DNA of 64,000 nucleotides, taken from NCBI GenBank assembly GCA_020725665.1, contig DYEO01000085.1, positions 62,001 to 126,000 on the forward strand. Reading direction: 5' to 3'. Below the pieces are notes generated by a model that saw nothing but the letters and a program-made list of their open reading frames with translations, did no database searches and was not told where the DNA came from. A program made the position numbers and the translations under genes. Origin of the DNA: Dethiobacter sp. (GTDB lineage Bacteria > Bacillota > Dethiobacteria > DTU022 > UBA8154). Of the stretch, positions 18,274-27,819 are shown in pieces (position 1 is the first letter of the stretch; every line of letters begins with the position of its first letter).

Positions 18274-18311
18274 AATAGGCGGGCACGGAAACCCGCCTAT
18301 TTTATTTATTT
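18274..18311 (+). terminator. Terminator of dapA, related to the GC-rich palindromes
   Basis: AATAGGCGGG (18274-18283) and CCCGCCTATT (18292-18301) form a perfect 10-bp stem with loop CACGGAAA, followed by TTATTTATTT. Read on the other strand, the centre (GGGTTTCCGTGCCCGCC) resembles the palindromes at 9071 and 14438. Confidence 0.85.
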
Positions 18312-18338
18312 GCTCTTGCACTCTTCTTGGAGTATAAT
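18310..18338 (+). promoter_or_regulatory. Predicted sigma-A promoter of rnj
   Basis: TTGCTC (18310-18315) and a perfect TATAAT (18333-18338) are 17 nt apart, about 56 nt before the rnj start. The -35 box is weak. Confidence 0.5.
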
Positions 18339-18393
18339 TGTCATAACAACATTGAACGGAAAAATATCTAAAAAAGAGAGGTGTCATTTTTTT

Positions 18394-20085
18394 TTGCGCT
18401 ACAGGGGAAACGAGAAAAGTTCACAGGACAGGTTGTTGATTGTAACCCTCGGAGGGGTTGGAGAAATCGGCAAAAACATGTTTGTTGTACAATATGGCAC
18501 AGATATTATCGTGCTTGATGCGGGATTAATGTTTCCGGAAGAGGAGATGCTGGGGGTAGATTTGGTTATTCCTGATATAACTTACCTCCTGGAGCATAAG
18601 GAAAAGATCAGGGCTATTTTCCTTTCCCACGGGCACGAGGATCATATCGGTGGCTTACCTTATATTCTCCCCCAAATCAATGTTCCCATTTACGGGACTA
18701 AACTTACCCTCGGCCTCTTAAAAATTAAGCTGGAGGAACATGGACTGCTTGGCACCACCGACCTGCATGAAATCAGTTCAAGTGATATCATTACGAAAGG
18801 GCCCTTTACAATCAGTTTCTTCAACACCAACCACAGCATCCCCGATTCCGTTGGCATGATTATCAGGACGCCGGCGGGTAATGTTGTTTATACCAGTGAT
18901 TTTAAGTTTGACCACACTCCCGTTCAGGGCAAGATAACCGATTTCAACAGCCTCGTAGAAATCGGCCGTGAAGGGGTGTTGGTTGCTATTTCGGACAGCA
19001 CCAATGCTGAGCGGCCTGGTTATACCCATTCAGAGATGGAAGTGGGGGAAACTCTAAACGAAATTTTCAAAACCGCCACAGAGCGTATCATTATTGTCAC
19101 CTTCGCTTCAAATGTCCACCGTATTCAACAGATCATCAACGCCGCCGTCTTTGCCGGCAGGAAGGTCGCCGTTGACGGCCGCAGCATGGTAAACGTGGTG
19201 GATATTGCGCATGAACTGGGCTACCTGCAGTTCCCGGCAGGCACTATTGTGGAACTGGATGATGTTAAATATTATGCCAAGGAGAAAATTGTCATCCTTA
19301 CCACCGGCTCACAGGGTGAACCTCTCTCCGCCCTGGCCAGGCTGGCCAATGCCAATCATCGCAAGTTGGAGATCTTTCCCGGCGATACGGTAGTAATTGC
19401 CGCCACCCCCGTGCCGGGAAATGAAAAACTGGTGGCACGTACCATCAACAACCTCTTCCGGCGTGGGGCTAAGGTGATCTACGAAGCTATTTCTGGCGTT
19501 CATGTATCCGGTCACGGCAGCCAGGAAGAATTGAAATTGATGCTAAATTTACTGCGCCCCCGTTATTTAATTCCCGCACACGGTGAATACAGGCATCTCA
19601 TTCACCATGCGGAACTGGCCGCAAAACTGGGGATAGAAAAAGAAAATATTTTTGTTGTGGAAAACGGTACTGTGATGGAGTTTTCTAAAGAAGGTGGCCG
19701 CATAGTTAGCAACATTCCCGCCAACGGCGTCTACGTGGATGGTCTCGGCGTAGGCGATGTGGGCAGCGTAGTCCTCCGTGATCGTCAGATTTTATCCAAG
19801 GATGGCATTTTTATAGTGGTTATTACCATTGATAGTAATAATAATGAGCGGCGTATTGTATCCGGCCCCGATATTGTGTCCCGTGGTTTTGTTTATGTTA
19901 AGGAGTCGGAAGAGCTGTTGGATGAGGCCAGGGAAAACGTTATCAAGGTGCTTGACGATCTTATGCTTAAAAAGGTGAGTGACTGGTCTACCATAAAAAA
20001 CTGTATTAAAGAGGCGATGAACAGGTTCTTATGGGAAAAAACCGGCAGGAAACCGATGATCCTGCCGGTGATAATGGAGATCTGA
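18394..20085 (+). CDS. rnj: Ribonuclease J
   Basis: A protein of about 563 residues of the beta-CASP metallo-beta-lactamase family, with 5'-3' exo- and endoribonuclease activity in mRNA decay and rRNA maturation. The N-terminal LGGVGEIGKNMFV, zinc motif SHGHEDHIGG, YTSDFKFDHTP, SDSTNAERPG and the late HVSGHGSQEELKLML and PAHGEYRHL motifs are all present. The TTG at 18394 follows GAGAGGTG with 10-nt spacing and gives normal length. A longer reading from 18310 would run across the promoter and adds residues with no family match. Whether it is the J1 or J2 type cannot be told. Confidence 0.94.
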   Translation: MRYRGNEKSSQDRLLIVTLGGVGEIGKNMFVVQYGTDIIVLDAGLMFPEEEMLGVDLVIPDITYLLEHKEKIRAIFLSHGHEDHIGGLPYILPQINVPIYGTKLTLGLLKIKLEEHGLLGTTDLHEISSSDIITKGPFTISFFNTNHSIPDSVGMIIRTPAGNVVYTSDFKFDHTPVQGKITDFNSLVEIGREGVLVAISDSTNAERPGYTHSEMEVGETLNEIFKTATERIIIVTFASNVHRIQQIINAAVFAGRKVAVDGRSMVNVVDIAHELGYLQFPAGTIVELDDVKYYAKEKIVILTTGSQGEPLSALARLANANHRKLEIFPGDTVVIAATPVPGNEKLVARTINNLFRRGAKVIYEAISGVHVSGHGSQEELKLMLNLLRPRYLIPAHGEYRHLIHHAELAAKLGIEKENIFVVENGTVMEFSKEGGRIVSNIPANGVYVDGLGVGDVGSVVLRDRQILSKDGIFIVVITIDSNNNERRIVSGPDIVSRGFVYVKESEELLDEARENVIKVLDDLMLKKVSDWSTIKNCIKEAMNRFLWEKTGRKPMILPVIMEI

Positions 20086-20089
20086 TATC

Positions 20090-20117
20090 CAGGAGACAGG
20101 AGTCAGGAGTCAGAATG
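20090..20117 (+). repeat. Period-7 tandem repeat (CAGGAGT type)
   Basis: Four heptads follow the rnj stop codon: CAGGAGA, CAGGAGT, CAGGAGT and a degenerate CAGAATG. The 7-bp period matches that of the unrelated GTCRAAN repeats near 27.8 kb and 31.9 kb. No gene product is apparent. Confidence 0.75.
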
Positions 20118-20135
20118 AGTGAATCGGCGAAAACA

Positions 20136-20363
20136 TTACGGCTGTCTATGCCATTTTAATTGTATTTCCATACCCGGTTGCAAGCAGGGATGGAGGTAGT
20201 CATTGATTGCGTATGTGCGCAGGCGGACAATTCTGGCTGTTAACGCCGAGGTCATCTGCACTTCGATTATCCCTCGTTCATACGGAACCTGTAGCAAATC
20301 ACCGGTCCTTGCTTCACGTTCTTCCAATACATCTTCCAGGGGTATGGGTGTGTACAGTACCAT
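20136..20363 (-). CDS. ylzJ: YlzJ-like protein
   Basis: A 75-residue small protein of the YlzJ-like family, of unknown function and found mostly in spore formers. The N-terminus MVLYTPIPLEDVLEE and the later PGMEIQLKWHRQP are typical. The ATG follows AAAGGAGG. As in Bacillus it lies beside tepA; both are on the minus strand here, convergent with rnj, and ylzJ is downstream of tepA. No cofactor or catalytic motif is visible. Confidence 0.85.
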   Translation of the reverse strand: MVLYTPIPLEDVLEEREARTGDLLQVPYERGIIEVQMTSALTARIVRLRTYAINDYLHPCLQPGMEIQLKWHRQP

Positions 20364-20431
20364 ACCGGGTCAGCCTCCTTTATGGCCGTTCTCACAAAAC
20401 AAAATGGTGGCAAAACCACTTTAATGATTTT

Positions 20432-21151
20432 TCACTTTGCGTGCTTTATTAACTCCTGGAGTTTATTGACCGCATCATGAAGGCCACCTACTGCATCGAT
20501 TAAGCCAAGCTTTACCGCCTCCGGACCAATCAGAACAGTTCCGATGTCTCTGCCAAGTTGGTTGGAATTGAACATTAGTTCTTTATACTGTTCTTTTGTA
20601 ATGCGGGAGTGCCTGGTGACAAATTCAATAACCCGATCCTGCATTTTGTCCAGGTATTCAAAAAACTGAAAAATACCCACGACCTGTCCGGTCAGACGGA
20701 TAGGATGTATGGTCATGGTGGCTGTTTCCGTAATAATTGAATAATCGGCGGCAACGGCAACAGGAACGCCAATGGAATGACCGCCTCCCAGGACGAGGGA
20801 AACAGTGGGTTTGGAGATGGTATTAACCATTTCAGCAATAGCCAGACCTGCTTCAACATCGCCTCCCACTGTATTGAGAATGATCAGGGCCCCTTCAATC
20901 TGGTTGTTTTGTTCCACGGCAACAAGCTGGGGAATAACATGCTCGTACTTGGTTGTCTTGTTCTGCGGCGGCAAAATCATATGGCCCTCAATCTGCCCTA
21001 TAATCGTTAAAGTAAAGACATTATTGTTGGTACTGGGCATTGATAGTTGCCCCAGTTCGGAAAGTAATTTTTCGCTGGGTGCCTCTTGCTTTTCCTCTGC
21101 TTTTGCCGGTTCCTGCACCGCAGGAATGCCCACCATGTTTAAATATGGCAT
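20432..21151 (-). CDS. tepA: ClpP-like serine protease TepA
   Basis: A 239-residue ClpP-fold protein of the TepA (YmfB) family, described as a translocation-enhancing or small-peptide-degrading protease. A charged, low-complexity N-terminal stretch of about 35 residues precedes the core. The oxyanion and nucleophile region is [16 protein letters not shown], and the histidine is in [13 protein letters not shown]-terminal helix region carries [25 protein letters not shown]. It forms a minus-strand pair with ylzJ between rnj and ftsK, the same neighbourhood as in Bacillus but inverted. Confidence 0.9.
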   Translation of the reverse strand: MPYLNMVGIPAVQEPAKAEEKQEAPSEKLLSELGQLSMPSTNNNVFTLTIIGQIEGHMILPPQNKTTKYEHVIPQLVAVEQNNQIEGALIILNTVGGDVEAGLAIAEMVNTISKPTVSLVLGGGHSIGVPVAVAADYSIITETATMTIHPIRLTGQVVGIFQFFEYLDKMQDRVIEFVTRHSRITKEQYKELMFNSNQLGRDIGTVLIGPEAVKLGLIDAVGGLHDAVNKLQELIKHAK

Positions 21152-21300
21152 CTTGGCCCACTCCTTCCTGTCATCTCACAATAATAACAGTTTTATTTTT
21201 GATGTTATGTTATTTTTCCCAAGATACGCGGTTCTATTTACCCTTTTCCCCAGGTAAGTATTTAAAACCATAAATATATTTTTAGGAAGCGTGGAACAAG

Positions 21301-22254
21301 ATGCTTACGGCAGCCAAGCTGTTATTCGCTCTTTTCCTGTTACTGGGGGGAATCAGGATTCTCACCCTAAGCTTACAGACCATGAGCGGAGGTTTATTCC
21401 ACCGCCTGCTCAGATATTACTCAAACACAAATTTGCAGGGATTTTTGCTGGGAGTTGCTGCAACTTTTTTTTTGCAAAGCAGTAGTGCAGTCAGTGTTAT
21501 TGCCATTGCTTTCATAAATGGTGGTTTTCTTACTTTAAGACAGGGACTGAGTATTATTATCGGAGCAAATGTGGGGACTACTATCACTTCCCAATTCTTT
21601 AGCCTTGAATTGCGAAACCTGCTCTTGCCTCTGGCTACAGCAGGATTGCTTCTTTATTTTGTGGAACGGATTATAAAAAAAAACCTGGGAGGATGTGTTC
21701 TTCTTGGCATTGGGGCGGTGCTGGCAGGGATTGAAATGCTTATCTATACCCTCGGTCCTCTGACTATGGCCCCTTTTTTTCAGGATATTCTCCTGTTTAG
21801 CCGGGGTTCACCATGGAAGGGAATGCTCATCGGGACATTGTTGGCCGGAATTCTGCAGAGCAGCAGCGTAACTGCCGGTATGGTGGTTCTGCTGGCCCGG
21901 GAAAGGATTTTAAACCTGCCCGAAGCCCTCGCCATTGTGATTGGGGCGGATCTTGGCACTTGTGTAACCTCACTGCTGGCTTCAGTGGGAACCGTATTGC
22001 CTGCAAGGCAGCTCGCTCTGGGCCATGTTGCATTTAACTTTATTTCTATTCTCCTGATGCTGCCGATCTGGCCATATTTCATTACACTTGTTGAGCTAAC
22101 AGCAGGTGATCCGGGGAGGCAGGTCGCCAATGCCCACCTGTTTTACAACCTGCTGGGGGCGTTTATATTGTTGCCGTTGCTTGATCTTTATGTGTTCTGC
22201 TGTAGTGATAAAATTTTGTCTGAAAAATGGGGGAAAGGGAAGGATAATGGCTGA
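21301..22254 (+). CDS. Na/Pi cotransporter (NptA/PNaS) family membrane protein
   Basis: A 317-residue integral membrane protein with about eight hydrophobic helices in two inverted repeats. Each repeat holds a QSSS motif (FFLQSSSAVSVIAIAF and GILQSSSVTAGMVVLL) followed by an IGANVGTT or IGADLGTC motif, the hallmark of sodium-dependent phosphate transporters. Full-length bacterial relatives often add a PhoU-like tail, which is absent here. Similar short proteins exist in spore formers (SpoIIIAE-independent YjbB-like group). The substrate is inferred from the family only. uppP follows after about 40 bp, so they may be co-transcribed. Confidence 0.82.
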   Translation: MLTAAKLLFALFLLLGGIRILTLSLQTMSGGLFHRLLRYYSNTNLQGFLLGVAATFFLQSSSAVSVIAIAFINGGFLTLRQGLSIIIGANVGTTITSQFFSLELRNLLLPLATAGLLLYFVERIIKKNLGGCVLLGIGAVLAGIEMLIYTLGPLTMAPFFQDILLFSRGSPWKGMLIGTLLAGILQSSSVTAGMVVLLARERILNLPEALAIVIGADLGTCVTSLLASVGTVLPARQLALGHVAFNFISILLMLPIWPYFITLVELTAGDPGRQVANAHLFYNLLGAFILLPLLDLYVFCCSDKILSEKWGKGKDNG

Positions 22255-22292
22255 CGTTTAAAGAAGAATTAAATAGTGTGAGGAGGATGAAG

Positions 22293-23096
22293 ATGGTTCT
22301 AAGTGAAGCTGTTTTTCTTGGATTGCTGCAGGGGTTAACGGAATTTTTACCGGTAAGCAGTTCAGGTCACCTCGTCCTGGTGCAATACTTCCTCGGGGTT
22401 AAAATGCCCGGCGTAACTTTTGAGGTAATCGTACACACGGGCACCCTGTTATCAATTATCTGGGTTTTTTGGAGGGATGTACACAATCTTATTACCGGTA
22501 TAACAAAGAGTGTTCAACAGCAGAAACTTTTTTTATTACTACTTGCCGGCAGCATTCCTGCCGGTCTGCTGGGCTTGTTTTTTGCCCCTTTTTTTAAAAG
22601 AATTTTTGAAAATCCTCTGGTGGTTGGCTTCATGCTCCTGCTCACCGGCTGTATCGTCTGGTTAATCGGCAGGCTGGAAAGAATGACGGGCAGGCGTTCC
22701 CTGCGGGAAATGAACTGGGGCGATGCTTTCACTGCAGGTCTTTTCCAGGGAATGGCAATTATCCCCGGCATATCCCGTTCCGGTTCCACGATCCTGGGAG
22801 CGCTGCTGCGGGGTTTGGACAGGGATGCGGCAATCCGTTTTTCATTTCTGCTGGCCCTGCCTGCTATTGCGGGAGCCACCCTTCTTGAACTGGTGGATTG
22901 GCTGAAGACAGGCGCCTGGCCGGAAGAATATCTTTCCTACCTTATCGGTGCTGTTGTTGCTTTTGTTTCCGGCATTTTGGCTATCCGTGTTTTTATTAGG
23001 CTCCTGTGTGCCGGAAGGTTTTACTATTTTGCCTATTACTGCTGGATTGCCGGGTCCTTTACGATTTTTTACCTGTTATTTTATAGTATTGCTTAA
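22293..23096 (+). CDS. uppP: Undecaprenyl-diphosphatase
   Basis: A protein of about 267 residues (BacA type) that dephosphorylates undecaprenyl pyrophosphate and so recycles the lipid carrier for cell-wall synthesis. It also confers bacitracin tolerance. The signatures are GLLQGLTEFLPVSSSGHL near the N-terminus and GMAIIPGISRSGSTILGALLRGLDR in the middle, within seven or eight membrane helices. The ATG at 22293 lies 6 nt after AGGAGG; the GTG at 22278 would place this ribosome site inside the gene. Confidence 0.96.
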   Translation: MVLSEAVFLGLLQGLTEFLPVSSSGHLVLVQYFLGVKMPGVTFEVIVHTGTLLSIIWVFWRDVHNLITGITKSVQQQKLFLLLLAGSIPAGLLGLFFAPFFKRIFENPLVVGFMLLLTGCIVWLIGRLERMTGRRSLREMNWGDAFTAGLFQGMAIIPGISRSGSTILGALLRGLDRDAAIRFSFLLALPAIAGATLLELVDWLKTGAWPEEYLSYLIGAVVAFVSGILAIRVFIRLLCAGRFYYFAYYCWIAGSFTIFYLLFYSIA

Positions 23097-23148
23097 GAGG
23101 TTTGGGCACATTAATGTCGAACCTATTTTGTTAAGGTGTTGAAAATAT

Positions 23149-25488
23149 ATGCCGGTTAAAAAGATACAGAAAAATAATAAAATAGAACCTAAAACAGTCA
23201 ACAATTTTTTAAAAAACCAGATTAATGCGGTTGTTTTCCTGGCGGCTGCGGTCTTCATTTTCGCGGGCATACAGTTTACCACGCAGACAGGGTTGGCGGG
23301 TTTTGTATTAAATATGGTTTTTCGCATCCTGTGCGGGGAAGCCGCCCTCGCCATCCCCTTTTTTTTCACTTTCGTAGCTTTTGGTTTCTTATGGTCTGCC
23401 AGAGTGGAGAATTTTCCCTATCGCCTCACCGGTATCTTAATTGTTTTCGCGCTCCTGGTGGTCTCACTGCATCTGCGCTTAACCCTGCAGGAATTGCAGG
23501 GCATGCATGGGAGAGAGCTATACCGGTCTATGTTGACCCTGGGTTTGCAGCAGCAGGGTGGAGGCGTACTGGGAGCTGTATTTGCCGTTATGCTCTTTTT
23601 CTTTTTTAAGGATCTGGGTAGTTATATTATCATCAGTGCACTCGGTGTTGTGGCACTGCTTCTGCTGACTAATTGTTCTATTATAGAGCTGGTTACTGCG
23701 GCTTCCAGGCCGTGGCGTTATTTAGTAAATACGGGTTGTTATCTCTGGCGGAATGCTTTTTCCGGCGAGGATTTGAAAGAAGTTGAAAACACGGAGCCCC
23801 CGATCGAATATCCGGTAAGACAATACGACGATTTACCCAAGGAGGAACAAACGTTAAGGGATAACGAAATTATCAATGAAAAAAAGGAGTTAGCCCTTCA
23901 GAAAGAAGAGCCACCCGTGGTTGTGGAAACCCTGGAGGCTGCCGGAAGCACGCCGGAGCCACGCCCACTTTTGGCGGCGCCTGTGACAGAAAATACTATA
24001 GCAGCAGCGGAAGAGGAAAATGAACAGATGCTTAACGGTGTTTTTGAAGTGAACAGTTTTCCCGAGGATTATAAGCTTCCCCGCATCAATCTGCTTACAC
24101 GGGTAAACAAATTACGCGATTACCAGCAGCAAAAGGTAATCCAGGAGCGGGCACGGGCACTGGAAAACACCTTTGCCAGCTTTGGTGTAAAGGTCAAGAT
24201 TAAGGAAATACAGGCCGGACCGGCAGTAACACGCTATGAGGTACAGCCGGAAACAGGAGTAAAGGTAAGCCGTATTCTCAGCCTAAGCGATGACCTTGCC
24301 CTCAATATGGCGGCGCCACATGTGCGCATTGAAGCCCCCATTCCGGGAAAGGCGGCTGTGGGGATCGAGGTTCCCAATAAAATTATCTCCCTGGTCTATA
24401 TCAGGGAGGTGCTGGAAGACGCCTTATTTAAAGATGCAACCTCTCCATTGATCGTAGGTTTGGGCAAGGATATTGCAGGGACACCCGTCTTTGCCGATTT
24501 GCTTAAAATGCCGCATCTTTTAATTGCAGGGGCAACGGGATCAGGGAAGAGCGTTTGTATTAACTCCCTGATTTGCAGCATCCTATTCAAAGCGGAGCCC
24601 TGGAAAGTAAAGTTTTTGCTCATTGATCCCAAGATGGTGGAACTGAATGTTTATAACGGCATTCCCCACCTCATATCTCCTGTGGTTACTGACGCCAAAA
24701 AATCAGCCATTGCGCTGCGCAACATGGTCAGGGAGATGGAACGGCGCTACGATTTGTTCGCACGCCAGGGTGTGCGTGATATCGGACGTTATAATGAACT
24801 GTCCCAGGTAAATATGCTGCCCTATATTGTGGTTGTTATCGATGAACTGTCCGACCTGATGATGGTATCCCCTTCCGAGGTGGAGGATAGCATCGTGCGC
24901 TTGTCCCAGATGTCCAGAGCAGCAGGGATCCACCTGGTAATTGCCACGCAACGGCCTTCTGTTGACGTAATTACCGGCCTGATTAAAGCCAATATAACTT
25001 CACGCATCGCCTTTGCTGTTTCCTCCCAGACTGATTCCCGTACTATTCTTGACGTAGGCGGAGCGGAGAAACTCCTGGGACGGGGGGACATGCTTTATCA
25101 CCCGCTGGGTATCCACAAGCCGCTGCGCGTACAGGGCGCTTTTGTCAGCGAATCGGATATATTCAAGGTCGTGGAGTTTATTAAACAGCAGGGCAGTCCT
25201 CTCTACCAGCAATCTTTTTTTAACGGAGAGGAAACTGAAGATCTTCCTGTTATGGAAAGGGATGAACTATTGCCGGAAGTGGTGGAGTTAATCATGCAGG
25301 CCGGGCATGCCTCCATATCCCTTATCCAACGGCGTTTTCGTATTGGCTATACAAGAGCCGCCCGCATAGTGGATGATCTGGAGCGACTAGGTATTATTGG
25401 TAAATACGAGGGCAGTAAACCAAGACAGGTTTTAATCGGCAGGGAACAAGCGGGGGCTATCCTTGCCGGGAAAGACGATCGCAAATAA
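23149..25488 (+). CDS. ftsK: DNA translocase FtsK/SpoIIIE
   Basis: A 779-residue membrane-anchored DNA pump that clears chromosome DNA from the division or sporulation septum. Four or so N-terminal membrane helices lie in residues 20-190, followed by an acidic linker. The motor has Walker A GATGSGKS at about 461-468 and Walker B region IVVVIDELSDLMM. The C-terminal winged-helix gamma domain (SISLIQRRFRIGYTRAARIVDDLE) reads KOPS/SRS sites. It lies downstream of uppP near tepA, like spoIIIE in Bacillus; whether it serves division, sporulation or both cannot be told. Confidence 0.95.
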   Translation: MPVKKIQKNNKIEPKTVNNFLKNQINAVVFLAAAVFIFAGIQFTTQTGLAGFVLNMVFRILCGEAALAIPFFFTFVAFGFLWSARVENFPYRLTGILIVFALLVVSLHLRLTLQELQGMHGRELYRSMLTLGLQQQGGGVLGAVFAVMLFFFFKDLGSYIIISALGVVALLLLTNCSIIELVTAASRPWRYLVNTGCYLWRNAFSGEDLKEVENTEPPIEYPVRQYDDLPKEEQTLRDNEIINEKKELALQKEEPPVVVETLEAAGSTPEPRPLLAAPVTENTIAAAEEENEQMLNGVFEVNSFPEDYKLPRINLLTRVNKLRDYQQQKVIQERARALENTFASFGVKVKIKEIQAGPAVTRYEVQPETGVKVSRILSLSDDLALNMAAPHVRIEAPIPGKAAVGIEVPNKIISLVYIREVLEDALFKDATSPLIVGLGKDIAGTPVFADLLKMPHLLIAGATGSGKSVCINSLICSILFKAEPWKVKFLLIDPKMVELNVYNGIPHLISPVVTDAKKSAIALRNMVREMERRYDLFARQGVRDIGRYNELSQVNMLPYIVVVIDELSDLMMVSPSEVEDSIVRLSQMSRAAGIHLVIATQRPSVDVITGLIKANITSRIAFAVSSQTDSRTILDVGGAEKLLGRGDMLYHPLGIHKPLRVQGAFVSESDIFKVVEFIKQQGSPLYQQSFFNGEETEDLPVMERDELLPEVVELIMQAGHASISLIQRRFRIGYTRAARIVDDLERLGIIGKYEGSKPRQVLIGREQAGAILAGKDDRK

Positions 25489-25566
25489 CTGTTGTCCTGA
25501 GGCCGCAGAGGAAAGGGGATTAAGCGGTAAAGCGGTTTGATTTAACCGGCAAATGGGGGTGTAAGC

Positions 25567-26391
25567 ATGAAAGAAATTGGTGAGTTGCTGCGGGAAGCGC
25601 GTGAGCAAAAAGGCATAAGCTTGGAGGAGATAAGTAAGGGAACAAAGATCTCAGTGCGGTTGCTCTGCGCCCTGGAGGAAGGGGATTTTTCCGGATTTGC
25701 CGGCAAGGTTTACTTTAAGGGAGCACTGCGTAATTATGCTGAAACAATCGGTATCGATTCCCGTGAACTATTTGCTCTTTACGATCGCATAATTGAAAGA
25801 AGCGATCTCGGGAAACAGGAAAAGCTCAAACTAAAGCGGGAAGAAGCGGTTGAAAGAAAAAGATCGTTCGTCAAGAAACCGAAAAAACCCTTTCCCGTTG
25901 TTGTTCTTGTTTGGATTGCCGTCCTCAGTGTTGTGGTCGGAGGAAGTTTGTGGTACCGTTATCAACAGGGTTTAGACAACGGGGAAACAGTATCTTATCC
26001 CGGTGAATTTCTTCCGGAAGAAAAGGAAGAAGAACGGGAAGAGCCTATTAATAATGATGAAAAAGACTTAGTCCCTGAGCCTGAACCGGAAAATCCTAAT
26101 TTAGTGCTCCTGAAAGGGGACAGCAGGGGAGGAATTTATATTATCAGCGGGGTGGAAGAAAAGCAGATAGATCTGCGCTTTAAAGGGAATTGCTGGGTCA
26201 GCATTGAACAAGATGGCCGTTTTATGGAGCAGCGAACATTCAGTAAAGATGACCATCGCCGTATCGAAGGGGGTAAAGAAACAAAAATTCGCTTTGGCAA
26301 CCCCCCCGTGGTTTTAATTAGTGTAAATGAGCAAACAATAAGCCTGTCCGGTATTGGCAATCCTTATAATCTTACAATCCGCAGGGAATAA
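25567..26391 (+). CDS. RodZ-like helix-turn-helix membrane protein
   Basis: A 274-residue protein. Residues 1-75 form a cytoplasmic HTH_25 domain (IGELLREAREQKGISLEEISKGTKISVRLLCALEEGDF). A Lys-rich juxtamembrane stretch and a single membrane helix (PVVVLVWIAVLSVVVGGSLWY, about 115-135) follow. An acidic linker leads to a C-terminal DUF4115 domain (GNCWVSIEQDGRFMEQ) outside the cell. This is the layout of RodZ/YmfM, which links MreB to the wall machinery. GGGGGTG precedes the ATG. It lies between ftsK and rimO. Confidence 0.85.
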   Translation: MKEIGELLREAREQKGISLEEISKGTKISVRLLCALEEGDFSGFAGKVYFKGALRNYAETIGIDSRELFALYDRIIERSDLGKQEKLKLKREEAVERKRSFVKKPKKPFPVVVLVWIAVLSVVVGGSLWYRYQQGLDNGETVSYPGEFLPEEKEEEREEPINNDEKDLVPEPEPENPNLVLLKGDSRGGIYIISGVEEKQIDLRFKGNCWVSIEQDGRFMEQRTFSKDDHRRIEGGKETKIRFGNPPVVLISVNEQTISLSGIGNPYNLTIRRE

Positions 26392-26438
26392 ATTAATAAC
26401 AGTATATTGAGTTAAATACGAAAGTCAGGATTGACGAA

Positions 26439-27773
26439 ATGGCCCTTAAAAAGTTTTACCTGTTATCTTTTGGTTGTGCAAAGAATCTGGTCGATACTGA
26501 AAAAATTGCCGGTGCTCTTTGCCACCAGGGTTATGTTCCCACCGCAAAACTTGCAGACGCTGACCTCGTAATTATTAATACATGTGCCTTTTTAAAAACA
26601 GCGCGCCGTGAATCACTGCAGGGAATTTCCCGGATAACCCGGCAAAAGAAGAAAATGAAGGGAAGTTTACCTAAAATTATCGTAGTAGGCTGCCTGGCCC
26701 GCTATTATAATGAAGATAAAATTAAATTTTTACTTCCGGAAGTGGACAGGGTTTTTTCGCCAGGAGAATACCACTCCATAGTTTCATATTTACACAGTGC
26801 AATACAACCCCTGGGAAAATCTCCTTCACGATACCACCAGGCTGGGGACCAGCGTTTAATAACCTCTTCTCCACACAGTGTTTATCTTAAAATTGCTGAC
26901 GGCTGCGACAACCGTTGCTCATATTGCCTGATTCCCTCTTTACGCGGTCCCCTGCGCAGCAGAAAGATGGAAGATATCCTGACGGAAGCGCGGGTACTAC
27001 TGGGACTGGGAGCTAGAGAGATTAATCTGGTAGCGCAGGATACGACTGCTTATGGATTAGATCTATACGGAAAAAAGATGCTGGGAACACTGTTGCAGCA
27101 ACTCGGTAAAATTAAAGGGTTGGCATGGATTCGCATCATGTACACCCACCCCGCTCACATAGAAGAAGATTTGCTTAAAATAATCGCTGCAGAACCACGT
27201 GTATGTAAATACATTGATCTACCCCTTCAACACGTGAGCAATCCCATTTTACAACATATGGGGCGGGGTACTACCAGGGAGCAGATCTCTGCTCTGTATG
27301 AGAAAATCAGGAGGACAATTCCCGGTGTTGTCCTGCGAACCACCGTAATGGTAGGCTATCCCGTGGAAGGGGAAAAAGAATTTACAGAGCTGCTCAGGTT
27401 TCTGCGGGAGTACCCTTTTGAACGGCTTGGGGCTTTTATATATTCCAGGGAACGGGGCACTCTCGCTTTCACGGAAAGGCAGCACGTTCCGTCAGACTTA
27501 GCCAAGGCCAGGTACGAGCAGGTAATGGAGCAGCAAGCCCCTATCTCCCGGAGTTTCAATCGGAAGCTAATGGGGAAAAGATGTACGGTGCTGGTTGACG
27601 CTACAATACGAAAGGGAAATAAATTTATTGGACGTCTCCCAACTCAGGCACCGGAAGTTGACGGAAAGGTATTCGCCAGCGGAAGGGGTATTTACGGGGC
27701 GGGAGAGTTTATTAAAGTAAGGATTACCGGAACCGGAAACCATGATCTGCTGGCGACTGGAGAAGAGGATTAA
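26439..27773 (+). CDS. rimO: Ribosomal protein S12 methylthiotransferase RimO
   Basis: A 444-residue radical-SAM enzyme that methylthiolates the conserved aspartate of ribosomal protein S12. The N-terminal UPF0004 domain carries cysteines in SFGCAKNLVDTE, NTCAF and VGCLARYY for the auxiliary 4Fe-4S cluster. The radical-SAM motif is CDNRCSYC, preceded by YLKIADG. A C-terminal TRAM domain starts near KRCTVLVD. The SFGCAKNLVD form points to RimO rather than MiaB. Its terminator lies at 28075, beyond an inserted repeat element. Confidence 0.93.
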   Translation: MALKKFYLLSFGCAKNLVDTEKIAGALCHQGYVPTAKLADADLVIINTCAFLKTARRESLQGISRITRQKKKMKGSLPKIIVVGCLARYYNEDKIKFLLPEVDRVFSPGEYHSIVSYLHSAIQPLGKSPSRYHQAGDQRLITSSPHSVYLKIADGCDNRCSYCLIPSLRGPLRSRKMEDILTEARVLLGLGAREINLVAQDTTAYGLDLYGKKMLGTLLQQLGKIKGLAWIRIMYTHPAHIEEDLLKIIAAEPRVCKYIDLPLQHVSNPILQHMGRGTTREQISALYEKIRRTIPGVVLRTTVMVGYPVEGEKEFTELLRFLREYPFERLGAFIYSRERGTLAFTERQHVPSDLAKARYEQVMEQQAPISRSFNRKLMGKRCTVLVDATIRKGNKFIGRLPTQAPEVDGKVFASGRGIYGAGEFIKVRITGTGNHDLLATGEED

Positions 27774-27784
27774 GCCAGAGTAAA

Positions 27785-27819
27785 GTCAAATGTCGAAAGT
27801 CAAAAGTCGAAGGTCGGAG
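27785..27819 (+). repeat. Period-7 tandem repeat (GTCRAAN), left flank
   Basis: Five consecutive heptads with consensus GTCRAAN begin 11 nt after the rimO stop; the last is GTCGGAG. A similar array in inverted orientation lies at 28034-28061, on the other side of a truncated four-helix-bundle reading frame. The called start codon of that frame (27790) is inside the array. Confidence 0.85.

Noticed and set aside
18310..18393. Longer N-terminus of RNase J
   Set aside because: It would run over the predicted -10 box and the ribosome site; the TTG at 18394 gives normal length.
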